Of a stretch of 64,000 nt of DNA, positions 11,431 through 22,421 are shown in pieces (position 1 is the stretch's first letter; every line of letters starts with the position of its first letter). The notes under the pieces were generated by a model, which was given only the letters and a program-made list of their open reading frames with translations, had not been told where the DNA came from and did no database searches. Source of the stretch: Phragmites australis (lineage: Eukaryota > Streptophyta > Magnoliopsida > Poales > Poaceae); NCBI RefSeq assembly GCF_958298935.1, contig NC_084940.1, positions 8,772,001-8,836,000 on the forward strand, read 5' to 3'. The position numbers were made by a program, and so were the translations under genes.

Positions 11431-11594
11431 CGCGATATATTCCTCTAACAGTGAATACAAGTCGGTGGTTCGGGAGGTGTGGGTGACCGCATCGGACCCG
11501 AGCCTCCGCCTGAAGTGGTCAGAGGTCTCGCTCACTTTCAGCCAGGCCGACCACCCTGTGTGTGTCAGACGCCCTGATCGCTACCCCATCGTGG
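11431..11594 (+). repeat. 164-bp inverted duplication, arm 2 (in the 5' leader)
   Basis: This is an exact reverse copy of 9752-9915, placed 1.5 kb away in the 5' part of the same element. A transcript of the element crossing both arms could fold into a 164-bp perfect double strand with a ~1.5-kb loop. Confidence 0.9.
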
Positions 11595-11920
11595 ATTGCG
11601 CCTTGCCCAGGGGCTCCTTGGGACGACGCTGGACTGGTTTCCCTCTAGACGTATAGCCAGGGGTTCGACACCGACGCTTGGGACGGGGCCTCCAACGCCC
11701 CCTGCTGCATGGTCCACCATGTAGACCTCACGTTGGGTTTCGGAGCTCCCGGACTCCGTCTCGGTGTCCCATGCCTGGAGTACACAGGGTTCATTCGGGT
11801 GGTACCCTATGACGAATACCTCGCGGCAGCCAGGGTCATCGGAACAGGACTCAGTGGTTGTCGTGGATCCGATCATGGGTAACCTGATCAAGCTTTTCAA
11901 ACTTGATGAAACAACGAAAA

Positions 11921-11945
11921 CGCGCCCCCTACCTAGCGCGCCAAA
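11921..11945 (-). promoter_or_regulatory. primer-binding site of the Tat-like element
   Basis: Directly inside the 5' LTR the minus strand reads TTTGGCGCGCTAGGTAGGGG. This is the position and form of the gypsy tRNA primer site, and it corresponds to the site at 1411-1431. Confidence 0.7.
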
Positions 11946-12376
11946 TGTCAAGGGTTATCCCCTGACAATGATTTCAGGGTATTCTAGACAGCGGGTGCAT
12001 GAACGACGTTTCAAGAATCGATATGTGCACGTACAATGGACTCAGGGACACAATAAGTTATAAGGGTTTATGTCTCCTGAAGGATAATAACCCTACGTCC
12101 TATGTGTTGTATTATGGAGGATCTCAATTGGTTACAGAGGTAGTTCTAGCTGGCCCCAGACTTGATCTTCCTCTGTTTACAAACAGGATCCTCATCCCTT
12201 TATATAGTAGGGAGGAGGAGAATTTACGTGTGGGTCCAAACAGAAAACTCTGCTTATCTTAATATCTAACCCAAGCCATCACCACGAAGGACCATTCCTG
12301 ACTACTTGCTTGATCGGCCTGTTGATAATGTCCTGTCCGTCGTGCGGTGCCGCGTCGACCTGCAGAAATCTCAATG
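11946..12376 (-). mobile_element. 5' LTR of the Tat-like element, truncated
   Basis: This aligns with 3760-4178 of the 3' LTR, including the TATA box, and ends abruptly near 12376. About 340 bp of the upstream U3 is missing and unrelated sequence follows. The truncation could be a deletion or a later rearrangement. Confidence 0.8.
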
Positions 12377-13844
12377 GGAGGAGAAGAGAGAGGGGAGGAG
12401 AAAGCCTCCGATGCACAACGCTTGGTGTAGCCGTTGGCCGGTGGTGGCTTGGGCGTGGAGGTGGTGTCATCCCGACTCGAGTGACACGTGGGCAAAAGTT
12501 TGTAAAAGTGAAAAAAAAATCGTTTGGAAACGTAATGTTTTCCAATTGCTATTGCACCTGGAATCAAGCACATATACAATCTCTAGCTGGCAAGCTTTTT
12601 GTTTGCTTGTGAACGAACTAACTGATTCTTGTTGTTCCTTTGGTGATTACTTGTTAACTGCAAGTTGGTTTCTTGTTCTTGCAGGTGCCATTTCCGAATA
12701 CAAGGTGACACGTACACAGCTACGAAGGGTATACTTTCTCCGGGAGAATGACTTTACTCTGGTGGAGACAGGTGTAGCATCAGTGACATTTCAGGATCGA
12801 AATTTAACTGATCGACTGAATGTGTGTACCCTCATACAAAAAGACTGAACGCATGAACTTATTTTACCTGTAGAGCGCTTAAAACATACCGGTATACTAT
12901 CTAAGCAGCCTTAGTTGAGTTTTTTTTTTCTTGGTGCAGCATTGTATCTTGTTTGCGCATAGTGAGCATCAGCAGCTTTTATCATGTCCAATCTCCGAAG
13001 CGATGTGATTTCGGATCCACGAGCAGTCCTTGGATTACAAAAACAGTTCTACCATCTTTCCTTTTGAAGGGATGTCTATCACGTTTGATAATTTACAGAG
13101 AAATATGAAATCGAAATGAAATGAAATAACTCCTCGTCTAAAAAAAGCTGAGGCTAACCGCTAACGCGTGGGGGCAGGGACAGACGAAAAAAAAACCCTG
13201 CTATTTGTTTGTACAATCATATCAATCACAGTCGTTGAAAGGCTTCACCTGCTCTTCGTCTTATAAAACACAGAACGCCTAATGATAGAAAGAACATGTC
13301 GGCTCCTTTCTACTTGTGTGTGTACAGATGGCCAAGTGAGATAAAGAACATGTCAGTACATTTTCTCCTTGTACACGTATCGCTCGCGTATAGCAGAGAG
13401 TGCATGTTCCCAACATTGTTCCAACTTGTTCATATTTTAACTTCTTTACAATTGAAAAACCGACTAGAATTTACGTATTTGTAGCAGCGAGTTGTTGCGC
13501 CTGAAGTTCAGACCCTAACTAACGATCGAGTGTTTGCTAGAAAAAAAAAACATGTATGTACGGCCGGCTACTATATATGTTATGCTATGATGGCGTGCAG
13601 ATTCCCCTATTATTAAACAAATATGTACGAGGATTAAATTAAGCCGCCACCATAAGACCGATGAACTAACTGATGGGAAGAGTTAGCCTACTTGATTCTG
13701 CTCGTATAATCCGAGTTTTGGTTGATTTGACCAATGCTGCTGCGAACACCCATTCATACGAAACTTCTATGGCAGTCCTTTGTTCCAATCATATATATTT
13801 CAAATGACGAAAAATTGAGGAACAACTAACCTAGTATTATTATT
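12377..13844. other. unassigned sequence, possible exon remnant at 12685-12848
   Basis: After the truncated LTR there is a purine-rich stretch and then a pyrimidine-rich CTTGTTCTTGCAG acceptor-like site near 12684. A short plus-strand frame follows (starting GAISEYKVTRTQLRRVYF) that ends with a TGA at 12846-12848. I do not recognise the product. The remainder to 13844 shows no gene. Confidence 0.3.
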
Positions 13845-14093
13845 CTAGTTTTTCTATATATAAGGTGACTTAAATCTTATTATCTTTTGTCATAAATGCA
13901 TGATGTTTTGAAACTTTGATTATCGATAACTTTTGAAATATTTAGTTTCAAAATATGAAAATTATATATGTAGATTTATCTTGAAAAATACTTTCATAAC
14001 CTTATTAAACTTTATAAATATATTTTAGTCAGAAATAGTGGTCAAATGTGAAGACCGTGCTATATATATCAAGTATTTTTTATGTGAGGGAGT
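13845..14093. mobile_element. degenerate Stowaway-like MITE
   Basis: The sequence is AT-rich with the internal wording common to grass Stowaway elements (TATAAGGTGACTTAAAT near the left, TGTGAGGGAGTA at the right end). The right end fits the CTCCCTC.. terminal motif; the left end is eroded. Ends are approximate. Confidence 0.45.
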
Positions 14094-15100
14094 ACTGCTA
14101 TTTAGCGTATAGTTGTTGAAAACCAAACTTTGGACATTGACCAAACAGGAAGTCTAATACCACATTATGTGTTTACTAATTGCACTAAACGTTTCTCATA
14201 TCGTTCATATGTGTCGCTAACCACTTGCTTTTACGATGCTGTTGGATGAAGGGATTTCACGGCGGCTCTGCATGAGTTCCACAGGAACTAAAAAGAATTC
14301 CCATGTTCAGGAAAAACCTCAAGGGGTATGTGTATCTAACAACTTCTGCTTATGATTAGAGTAATTGCACAGCCAAGATATCGCTGTGATAAAAAGTATT
14401 AAGAGAACGCCACCAATGGAAGATCACTCTTTTGGGATGCAACTCCATGATGTGGGCCACTGTCATATAAAATGTGCTTAGCCGAAATGATGCACCTAAC
14501 CTGATATTCTATTCTAAATCATTTGGCATTTTTGCATCCTCCTCTCACAAAAAAAAAAGTATTTGGCATCCTGTAGTGAATCTGGGGGTGCAGATGAGCT
14601 AGGCAGGAGGCGCTCATCTATCTCGCTTTTTTTTTTCTTCTTCATCTTTCTTTTCTTCTCTTTTTTCTTTTTTCCTTTTTCTCCCTTAGCCATAGTAAAA
14701 AAATATTGGGGTCTCTATTAGCTACGAGGCGGTATGGGCTGGAGCCCCCCAGCTAGGGTTTGAAAATTCATCGAAAACCGGTCAATTAGATTTGCACTAA
14801 ATTCTGAATTCGATATGTTTTTCAAATTTGAATTAAAAATTAAAAAAATTACAAAAAATTCTAAAAAATACCAGAGATAATTCTAAGATCTTTTGTGATC
14901 TTTTTTTTCAAAAATAATATCCTTTGCATCATATTTCATGGAGAGTAAGTTTAGAAGGAAAAAAAAAGGTGTGTTTTAAAAAGCATGCAACTCATTTAGT
15001 AGGGTTCACGTTAAGAAAAATATTAACATCCAAACACATTTATAAATTCGATTAAGTGAATTTGTCCAAATTTTTTGATTTTCACAAATTTCAAAAAATC
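14094..15100. other. non-coding, AT-rich and low-complexity DNA
   Basis: I see no gene here. There is a pyrimidine-rich run (14625-14690) and an AT-rich tract (14815-15110) just before the GC-rich promoter region of the glycosylase gene. Confidence 0.5.
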
Positions 15101-15129
15101 AATAAATAGCGATTTTCGTTGTCCAAATA

Positions 15130-15884
15130 AATTTTCGAACCCTGCCCCCGCCCTCCGGATCCGCCCTTCTAAGGCGTTGAGAGATGATCACCACACATCA
15201 CCATGCGGTCCGGATCACGATTCAAGATCAAGCGTACAGGCCATCCATCCTATCATGGATCACTCAAAGCGTCCGTTGAGATGTACGGCCGAGTTTTTTT
15301 CACTCCGGTCGTACGTGCATCACCGGCCGGTCTCGCATCCTCCCTCACCCACGAAAAAAGCCCATCAACCGCCGGACGTGCGACACGGTACGCCGCACCG
15401 GCGGACACAGTGCGTTCCGCGTGCCGGGCCTGCCGGCGCCGGAGGGTCTGCACGTCCGCCGACCAGACGAGCTCGGCATGCTCGGAGTCGGAGGAGTCTC
15501 TGCTCGCTTCCCACGACGACGACGGTTTGGACGCGGCACCAACCGCGCGCGCGCGCGAACGAATCCTACGCACCCACCCGCCACCACCCGGCTTCCGCGC
15601 GCGTCCGCTTCATCCCCCGGCCCTCTCTTTTCCTCCCGTTCCAACCACCACCCGCTAGTACGTACGTACATGCCCGCCGGCCGATACCCCTCCTACAAGA
15701 GCGCGCGCCACTCTACAGCACGCTAGCTGCACCCTGCACTGCGCTACTTAAACGGCGCATCGTTTGCTCGCCCTTCCGATCGCCTCTCCCTTTCGCTCAA
15801 AGGCTCGCTTTATCTCCGATCTGCTGGTAGACGCGCGCGCGGCCGGCCTAGCTAGCGGTAGCTCCACCGAGCGGCGGCGGCGGC
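15130..15884 (+). promoter_or_regulatory. GC-rich promoter and 5' UTR region of the glycosylase gene
   Basis: Base composition shifts sharply from AT-rich to GC-rich near 15130. This is typical of a grass promoter and first exon. Long open frames on both strands (15075-15830 and shadows) follow from the composition and are not convincing genes. No clear TATA box is seen; CTACTTAAACGGC near 15745 is the nearest candidate. The transcription start cannot be set from sequence alone. Confidence 0.45.
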
Positions 15885-18800
15885 ATGTCGGCGGTGGCTC
15901 CCCGTGTGGCCGGCGCCGCTCGGCGGATGTCTCAGTCTCCTAGGCCGGCCGGGGGCGGCAGGGAGAAGGAGCTGTCCCCTGCCCCGCGCGAGGAGGCCGA
16001 CAAGGCCAAGAAGAGGCTGCCCGCGGCCGTCACGGGGATCCCGTCCATGCTGCTGCGCCGGCAAGAGCTGCTTCTGCGCCGCGGCGGCGTTGGCGGCCGA
16101 TCGGGGAGCGTGCACCCGTCGTCTTCGCTCAACGTGTCGCTCGCGTCGGAGAAGTCCACCGACTCGTTCTGCAGCCGGGCGTCCACCGGCCGGATCGGCC
16201 GCCACCCGGCGTCGCCGGCTGGGGGAGGAGCTCCACGGCGTAGGGCGGCAGGGTCGGCCGGGCCTCCCTCTGCGCGGCCGGCGGGCCGGAAGGCGGCCAG
16301 CGTTGTGCCAGGCGGTGCTGCTGCTGTCACCGCTCCTGTGGCCGTGGTAGGTTCCCTGAACGGGGATGCAGCGTCGTCGGCGGGGCCGGCGAGGTGCCCG
16401 TGGGTTACCCCTAATACTGGTAGGTGGTCAAAACTAATCATGTGCCTACGACATTTTTCGGTAAAGACAAAATAAACGCTGATTCATAGATACAGTTACT
16501 AGTTTGGCGATCCATGGTTTAGACTTCTTTTCATCTCGCCATGATCGACTTAGCACTCATGCTACATACAATACAACTAGATGATCGTATTTTAGGATAA
16601 TATATGTTCTTGACATCATAAATAGTAATTATGTAGTGTTACACACAGTTGTCGTAACTCTTTACAACCGGTTGATTAAAGGTCTCGAAGCACTTCGGTG
16701 ATTGCTCACTTATGAGTCAAATGGACCAAAAACACCTGGTTGTAAGAGTTGTACGAATAGATTGTACATGATATTTTTTATCCGGGTCCTCTTTAGCTCG
16801 AATTAAGGTGCTTGCTATCTGTAGTTGTTCTATAAATATATTCTCGGTGACAAACCGATACTTGCTATACCCCTCTCCATACTTCTGCCTCCTTGAGCAA
16901 ATTGGGCTCCTTGTGCCGGGCTCCAGAGCAGAAGTGTTTCGCCAGACGGCTTGAGCTTCGCCATAGAAGCCCGGCTTTAGAGCTCGGCCAAACAGTGTCG
17001 TAGGATCGTCTCGATTGCCAATGCCTTGAACAAGAACACACTGCTGAATTGACAATAACGTTTTACTTCCATCTCAAGAAGAAAAAAAAAGAGCATACTC
17101 TTGGTAGTCGATTATGGTTATTTTATATGACATCACGAACATTTGGTGGCATAAAAGAGACAATAAAAAATGCACTACGATGTTTGGTGGGCTGTCCGTT
17201 GTCTAGCAACTTGTCAATCTTTTATCATCGAAAGGGATCACATTACTCACTGACTGCATGATGCTGGTACTATATATTATGCAAACGTTGTTCGTCCAAC
17301 GCTTTTAAAAATGTAACCCTCTGAAGTCTGAACTGAACAATAAAGTGGCAATAATTGCAATTAACCAGAGTAATAATTCAGCTGAACTTGCTACTGGCTA
17401 GTTTATAGCAAATTTTAGGCGCCAACCAACAACAAAATCGGTACAGGCTTACGTTGACCTGAATTTCCATACTCTGTTCCAAATTCACCTAAATACATTT
17501 CCTCAAAAGCAAATTCTTTTGAGAAAAGCGTTATAGCGACCCAGATCATCTTTTCTTTACAAGGATATATGCTTAATGATTGCTCTCTTAGTTTATTTAC
17601 AACTCCACTTTGCATCTTTTCTGCAATACAGCAAGCAGCTGGAAGTCATGATGATTACTATAAATAGTTTATATAGTGCTATATATTTGCAGTTCCTCAT
17701 TGTTACCAATTATTTGCAACTTTTGCTTAGTTGTAGCAGTGATTTGTGCCATCTTTTTTTTTTTTGGTTACAACCGGATCCCTACCCGGGGCCTTCATTG
17801 GAGGCTTTTAAATGGGGCGCGTGCGAGGCACCTCCCTTGGTGCCTTGCCATCTTTTTGTTTGACATACTGTCAGAGAACCGTAGAAATCGCTTTGATTGG
17901 TAATTTGACTAACTTCAGAACAGTAAGTATGAACTAGGAAGTTCACTATTCAGTCCTACCTGCTGCCTTTGATCACACAACTAATAACCTGTTCGGCTGG
18001 GACCCCTTCCTTCGTGGACAGAAACATTCTGCTTGTGTATCAAGTCCAGAACAATGTGAACAATAAGTTCAAATGCCTAATATTGTTCTTTTTTTGGAAA
18101 GAATAAAATGCTTGATATTGTCATATACTTATTGAGTCTAGACCATCTTTATTCTAATCTTGCTTTTAACTGACGGTAAGGAAATCCTTGATTTAACCTT
18201 GCAACAGATCCTTGCTATGCAGCCTTCCATGACCAGGAGTGGGGAGTCCCCGTACATGATGACAAGTATACCCTAAACCTAATCAGATCAGCTAAACCTT
18301 TTCTAAGACCTTTGATCGGTAATAGATTATAAAGTTACAATTTTCAGTCCTACACTGCAGGAAACTGTTTGAAATGCTTGTTCTCTCTGGTGCCTTGGCT
18401 GAGATGACATGGCCAGTAATTCTCAGCAAGAGGGACACCTTCAGGTAAGTACCCCTAATCCATACTGAAGAGAGTCCAACAGCTTACCAAACACCAAAGG
18501 TCGTTAAACACACGCTTTATGTTTCACAGGGAAGTTTTCATGGATTTTGACCCTCTGTTGGTGGCAAAGCTGAACGAGAAGAAAATTTTGGGGCAATGCA
18601 GCTCTGCTAGTTCCCTGTTGTCAGAGCACAGGCTGCGCATAATCATCGAAAACGCGCGAGAGTTACTGAAGGTAACTTGATCATGTCATTCTATCCATCT
18701 GTCTCACCTAAATCCTGACGAGCCAAACATTATTGGCAATAACATTCGCTCATCCATAACACTTAATGCCTTCTGTTCACAGGTCATAGAGGAGTTGGGA

Positions 18801-19175
18801 TCATTCAACAGCTACTGCTGGGGCTTTCTCAACGACAAGCCTCTGATCGGCCGGTTCCGGCATACGCGGGAGGTGCCGCTGAGGACGCCGAAAGCCGAGG
18901 CCATCAGCCAGGACCTGATGCGGAGGGGGTTCCGCGGCGTCGGGCCGACGGTGGTCTACGCCTTCATGCAGGCCGTCGGCATGGCCAACGACCACCTCGT
19001 CACCTGCTACCGCTTCGAGGAGTGCTGCACTGCCGAAGCTGCCGCTGCTTCTGAAGGCCGTGACGTTGACAAGCCGGCCGTGGCGAAAGATCAGGAGGTG
19101 GGCATGGTGTGTGGGCTGGTGCAGTGCGTCAGCTTGGAGGCTTCGAGAGCCGCCACCGTGATCAGCATCTCATAG
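15885..19175 (+). CDS. DNA-3-methyladenine glycosylase I (five exons, intact)
   Basis: This base-excision repair enzyme removes 3-methyladenine from alkylated DNA. Exons are 15885-16419, 18208-18265, 18361-18444, 18530-18671 and 18783-19175. All introns are GT..AG and phases join, giving 403 residues. The first ~165 residues are a low-complexity Arg/Ala/Pro/Ser-rich extension with no domain seen, probably a targeting or regulatory tail. The catalytic domain begins at RCPWVTPNTD. The four zinc ligands of the bacterial Tag family are present: Cys171, His186 (AAFHDQEWG), His344 and Cys348 (NDHLVTC). The position of the bacterial substrate-contacting Glu is Ser in LSGALAEMTW, as I recall from other plant homologues. 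The start is the ATG at 15885, after a GCGGCGGCGGC stretch. Intron 1 (1.8 kb) contains transposon-like sequence. Identification is firm; substrate range is inferred from the family. Confidence 0.93.
16420..18207 (+). other. intron 1 of the glycosylase gene with a probable TE insert
   Basis: The intron is 1.79 kb against 80-111 bp for the other three. It includes a T12 run followed by a GC-rich block (17749-17862, GGTTACAACCGGATCCCTAC..) that differs in composition from its AT-rich surroundings and resembles a retrotransposon tail. No coding content is seen. Confidence 0.5.
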
Positions 19176-20965
19176 CAATGGATCAGTTGCAGATAATTAC
19201 TTGGCAATGACAAATGACTAGGGATTAGGAGAGTTGATTTCACTTAATTGTGAGCTGCTTGCATGTATAGATATTGGCCGTTTGAGGTGTACAGGGTTGT
19301 TGATTTGAGGTTTGAGAAATGCGTTGGCTTGAATTGAGGATGTTGAAAAGATAGGTAGGGCACGAAGTTTTCAGACGATGTGTTCAGATTTCATGTTATA
19401 TAACAAGTTGGGTGAACCGGTGGAGCCGGTACCATCTTCTATAATATTATTATTTGAGTGAAAAATAAGTATCATATTCGCTCTTAAGATCATAAAATTA
19501 TCATGTTAATAAAAAAAAGAATATAGACTATTTATTGTTATGAACATCTAACAGTCTAGATTAAATAAAAAAACTTATATCAAATATAATTAATAAATAG
19601 CTAAATTTAGAAATCAAAGAGTCCATATCAAATATGATTAATAAATACCTAAATTCAAAATTCAAAATATGAAAAATTAGCAGTTCGATTTTCATACGGT
19701 TTGGGAAGAGTCCAAATAAAATAAAATTAGTAATAATTAAAATTAGGATTATAATAGAAAAATAAAGATTCAAGTCAAATATAGTGTTATAAAAAACAAA
19801 TTATTACAAAAATTAAATACCTAAATAAAGTGTCCATGTAAAATACAATTAATCAATAGCTAAAATTCATAATAAAAATAATTATTTTTTAAAACATTTT
19901 TACTAAGATAATAGATTAAGAAACACCGTAGAGCTCAAGATCATCGCATCAAATAGACAGTAAGTAAGTCAAATCTATTCTGATTTTAGTTAAGCTGTCT
20001 GACGTACTATTTTGATAGTTGATTAAAACATATATAAATCGAAACAATATGTGAATATGATTCGGAAATAAGTTTAGAGCATAAATAGTTTTTTATCCAA
20101 ACATAATTTTTTAATTTTATGTGTTTTTTTAACTAAATGACACTAACCTCGTAAAAAACTAAAGAGACTAATTTTTAATAAAAAATTGTTAAAATAAAAT
20201 ATTATAACAAGACTAATCATATTATCAATGTGAGCCACCTCGCTAGTTTGTAAAGTTGCAAAATTATAGTGTTCTCTTAATTGGTATGCGAAAGCAGAAA
20301 AGTCTCTTCCTTCGGCTTCTGTTGGATTTCGGACGTGACAAGAAAGTGAAAACAGAGACTAAATATATAAATATATGTTAAACGACGTGATTAAAGTTGG
20401 GTCGTTGCGTTGTCGTTCTCAAAACTTTAGAAAAAAAGGACAAGCGTGGAAAGTAAACACGAGCAAGCTAGAACACGGTTTGGTTTTGGTGCCTGACGAT
20501 TCAGCTTATGTCACACCAATCGGCGACGAAGTAGCGATGCTACCAATCGTTGAACAAAGAAAGAAAAATCTTCACGTACAGGCACGACGAGTCATTCCAG
20601 TCGAGAAATTGTTCTTACTCCAGTCCAATCTTTACCTGCTGGGCCGGTGTGCTTCTCAGGATGGCAACCTCCGATCCGACTCTTGGACGGGCTCCCTTCG
20701 TTCACCGAGAACTCGAGGAAACCGGGGAGTCGCGTTTGATGGAAACGGTGCCCGGCAGGCGAGGAGCACGGCATGGGCCTGGAAGCGCCGACGAGAGTGG
20801 AACTGGGCTCAGCGAGAAGCGAGCAGCAGCTAGAATTGATTTGCCGACAGGATACTATTCTGTAATTTTCTGAAAATACATATTATTTTTACAATTTTCT
20901 ATTTAATATTACTTTTTAAAAAAACTCCCAGGAGAGGCAGCAGCTTCTTGTTACAGACTCTTGCC
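19176..20965. other. intergenic DNA with degenerate AT-rich repeats (19430-20270)
   Basis: After the stop codon and a short 3' region the sequence becomes very AT-rich. A diverged unit recurs (TCAAATATAATTAATAAATA near 19577, similar at 19628, and TAAAATACAATTAATCAATA near 19837). From about 20380 a plus-strand frame of 152 codons is open but matches nothing I know and has no coding-like features. No gene is called. Confidence 0.4.
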
Positions 20966-21182
20966 ATGGCTTCTGCTGGTGCGCTTTAAGATGGTCGCCA
21001 TCTGCATGCTTGTCCTGGTCATCGGACAAGCGCCGGTGGTGCACGCGACCCCGAAACCGGATGCTGGCACGGTGCCACAGCCAGCGCTCGTGCAGCAAGA
21101 GCCGGCCGACCCAACGCCGCCGCCTCCTGCCTGCGTTGCCACTGCTCCTGGGAGCAAACGGTGTTGCAGCGGTTGTTGTTAA
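20966..21182 (+). pseudogene. secreted-peptide relative with frameshift after the start
   Basis: The ATG at 20966 begins MASAGAL and then meets TAA. One extra T in CTTTAAG breaks the frame relative to the intact gene at 21989-22330 (MASAAALKVATVCML). Past the lesion the frame reads MVAICMLVLVIGQAPVVHA, a good signal peptide, followed by a Pro-rich mature part ending GSKRCCSGCC. A downstream ATG at 20991 could still start a 64-residue secreted peptide, so the copy may not be dead. Only the N-terminal region resembles the neighbour; the C-terminal cysteine pattern differs. It lies in opposite orientation to its relatives. Confidence 0.55.
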
Positions 21183-21299
21183 AGGTGAAACACCGTTGCT
21201 GTGTTAGTATCCAATGGGATTTAAGTCCCAGAACTCGTCATTGTGATCAACATATTATAGCAATCAGTTGCAGTTGCTCTTGGTCATTTGAGTTGTTTT

Positions 21300-21480
21300 T
21301 TTTAGGGAAACAGTAGGGGATTCTCCTACTATGGTAGATATATATTGACATAAAAAGGGAAAACGCCCAGTCTCTGTACAAAGGAAAAACCCAAGTAGGG
21401 AGCAAGGGGCAAGGAAAAAGAAAACAAAAAGGAAGCTACACAGAACTAGAAGCTACGCCTCGGAGCCTCTCCATTTTTTG
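21300..21480. other. probable retrotransposon tail fragment
   Basis: A T-run followed by AGGGAAACAGTAGGGGATTC resembles repetitive 3' ends common in grass genomes. It lies between two peptide gene copies. The assignment is weak. Confidence 0.3.
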
Positions 21481-21614
21481 GAATGAAAAAAAGAGAAAGA
21501 AGGAAGAAGAGAGAGCTCTTGGTGGCCCCTGAGCCGCCATTAAAGACAGTGCAGGGCGATCGCGCGAGGCGGGCTCGGGCGCGCGCGCTGCGCACCTGTG
21601 TGACACGCACCCAC

Positions 21615-21775
21615 GCCTCACTCAGCAGCCACCGGCGTAGCTTGCTGAAGCAGGCGCTGGTCGCGGTGCCGTTGGCGAAGCAGGCGCCCGAGTCCTTGTT
21701 GATCGAGCACGCACGTGATCGTGCACACGATCAGGCAGTTCTGGCACGCCGGCGACAACCGAAATAGGATCGAAC
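21615..21775 (-). pseudogene. truncated, frameshifted cysteine-rich peptide copy
   Basis: The minus strand reads SPACQNCLIVCTITCVL, nearly the same as the intact neighbour's SPACQTCLIVCAVTCVL. A one-base shift follows, after which a second frame gives GACFANGTATSACFSK, matching the neighbour's ACFVNCTVTSACFGK. The signal peptide and first half are absent. One of the eight cysteines is also replaced (ANG where the neighbour has VNC). Confidence 0.75.
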
Positions 21776-21988
21776 GACGGCGCCCCTGAAAGGCGAGACC
21801 AGCCGAAATGTAGCCCGATATATACATGCATGGAGCCTGCTGCCTCTGAGGTCATTAATTATTGGTGATCTACTTGGAACAACACACAGCACTCACTATG
21901 CTGTACAGGGATCGATATACGCACACAGGACACAGCAACTGATCAAGCAGACGAGACAGCACACGGCGCGACCGACCGAGGCGGACCC

Positions 21989-22330
21989 TCACGCGGCCAC
22001 CGGCTTGCCGAAGCAGGCGCTGGTCACGGTGCAGTTGACGAAGCAGGCAATCGAGGCTGGGTTGAGCACGCACGTGACCGCGCAGACGATCAGGCAGGTC
22101 TGGCACGCCGGCGAGCACACGTCGCCGACGTGGTGCTGTCCCGCTCCCTGGAGCCCCAGCTCCTCGGCGATCTCGTGCTCCACGAGCTCCCGCATCAGCG
22201 CTCGGGCGGCGGCGGCCTCCTTGTCATCCGGCGACGGCGGAGACGCGAGAGCCGGCCGCGCCAAATCCGACCCGACGCACAGGAGGAGCATGCAGACGGT
22301 GGCTACCTTCAGAGCTGCAGCAGAAGCCAT
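21989..22330 (-). CDS. small secreted cysteine-rich peptide (113 aa)
   Basis: This is a single-exon minus-strand gene. Residues 1-29 form a signal peptide (MASAAALKVATVCMLLL.. ending ALA), then an acidic helix-prone pro-region (about 31-70, with EAAAARALMRELVEHEIAEE), then an eight-cysteine domain. Its cysteines are 72, 76, 79, 83, 87, 96, 100 and 106, spaced C-x3-C-x2-C-x3-C-x3-C-x8-C-x3-C-x5-C. An upstream in-frame ATG would add 54 residues, but the internal ATG at 22330 is preferred because it places the signal peptide first and a TATATGTA box lies at 22414-22421. I do not recognise a named family; an apoplastic signalling or defence-like role is only a guess. Two damaged relatives lie within 1.4 kb. 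Confidence 0.75.
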   Translation of the reverse strand: MASAAALKVATVCMLLLCVGSDLARPALASPPSPDDKEAAAARALMRELVEHEIAEELGLQGAGQHHVGDVCSPACQTCLIVCAVTCVLNPASIACFVNCTVTSACFGKPVAA

Positions 22331-22413
22331 TGCAAATTTGCGCAGCCAGCTGCTTGGTTGCAATGAGATGGTGCTGGCTGATTCGCGATCGACATGGAGC
22401 AGTGAGGCTTTGC

Positions 22414-22421
22414 TACATATA
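22414..22421 (-). promoter_or_regulatory. TATA box of the cysteine-rich peptide gene
   Basis: The minus strand reads CCTATATGTAGC about 85 nt upstream of the chosen start, a normal distance for a TATA box plus a short 5' UTR. Confidence 0.45.

Larger units (their letters stand above)
3760..12376 (-). mobile_element. degraded Ty3/gypsy retrotransposon, Tat-like, with 5' LTR truncated
   Basis: The element runs right to left. A truncated 5' LTR lies at 11946-12376, then a primer-binding site, gag, protease, reverse transcriptase, RNase H, integrase, a ~2-kb spacer with an antisense reading frame, and the 3' LTR at 3760-4522. All coding parts carry stops or frameshifts. The two LTRs differ at roughly one base in seven by eye, so the insertion is old. 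The TDLNKACPKD-type reverse transcriptase and the antisense ORF downstream of pol point to the Tat lineage (Grande/RIRE2 relatives). Confidence 0.85.

Noticed and set aside
15075..15830. Long plus-strand frame upstream of the glycosylase gene, with overlapping minus-strand frames
   Set aside because: The region is GC-rich promoter DNA in which all frames stay open by composition; the product is low complexity and has no recognisable domain.
20375..20833. 152-codon plus-strand frame
   Set aside because: No domain, no signal peptide, no related copy in the window, and an overlapping frame of similar length. Not enough to call a gene.
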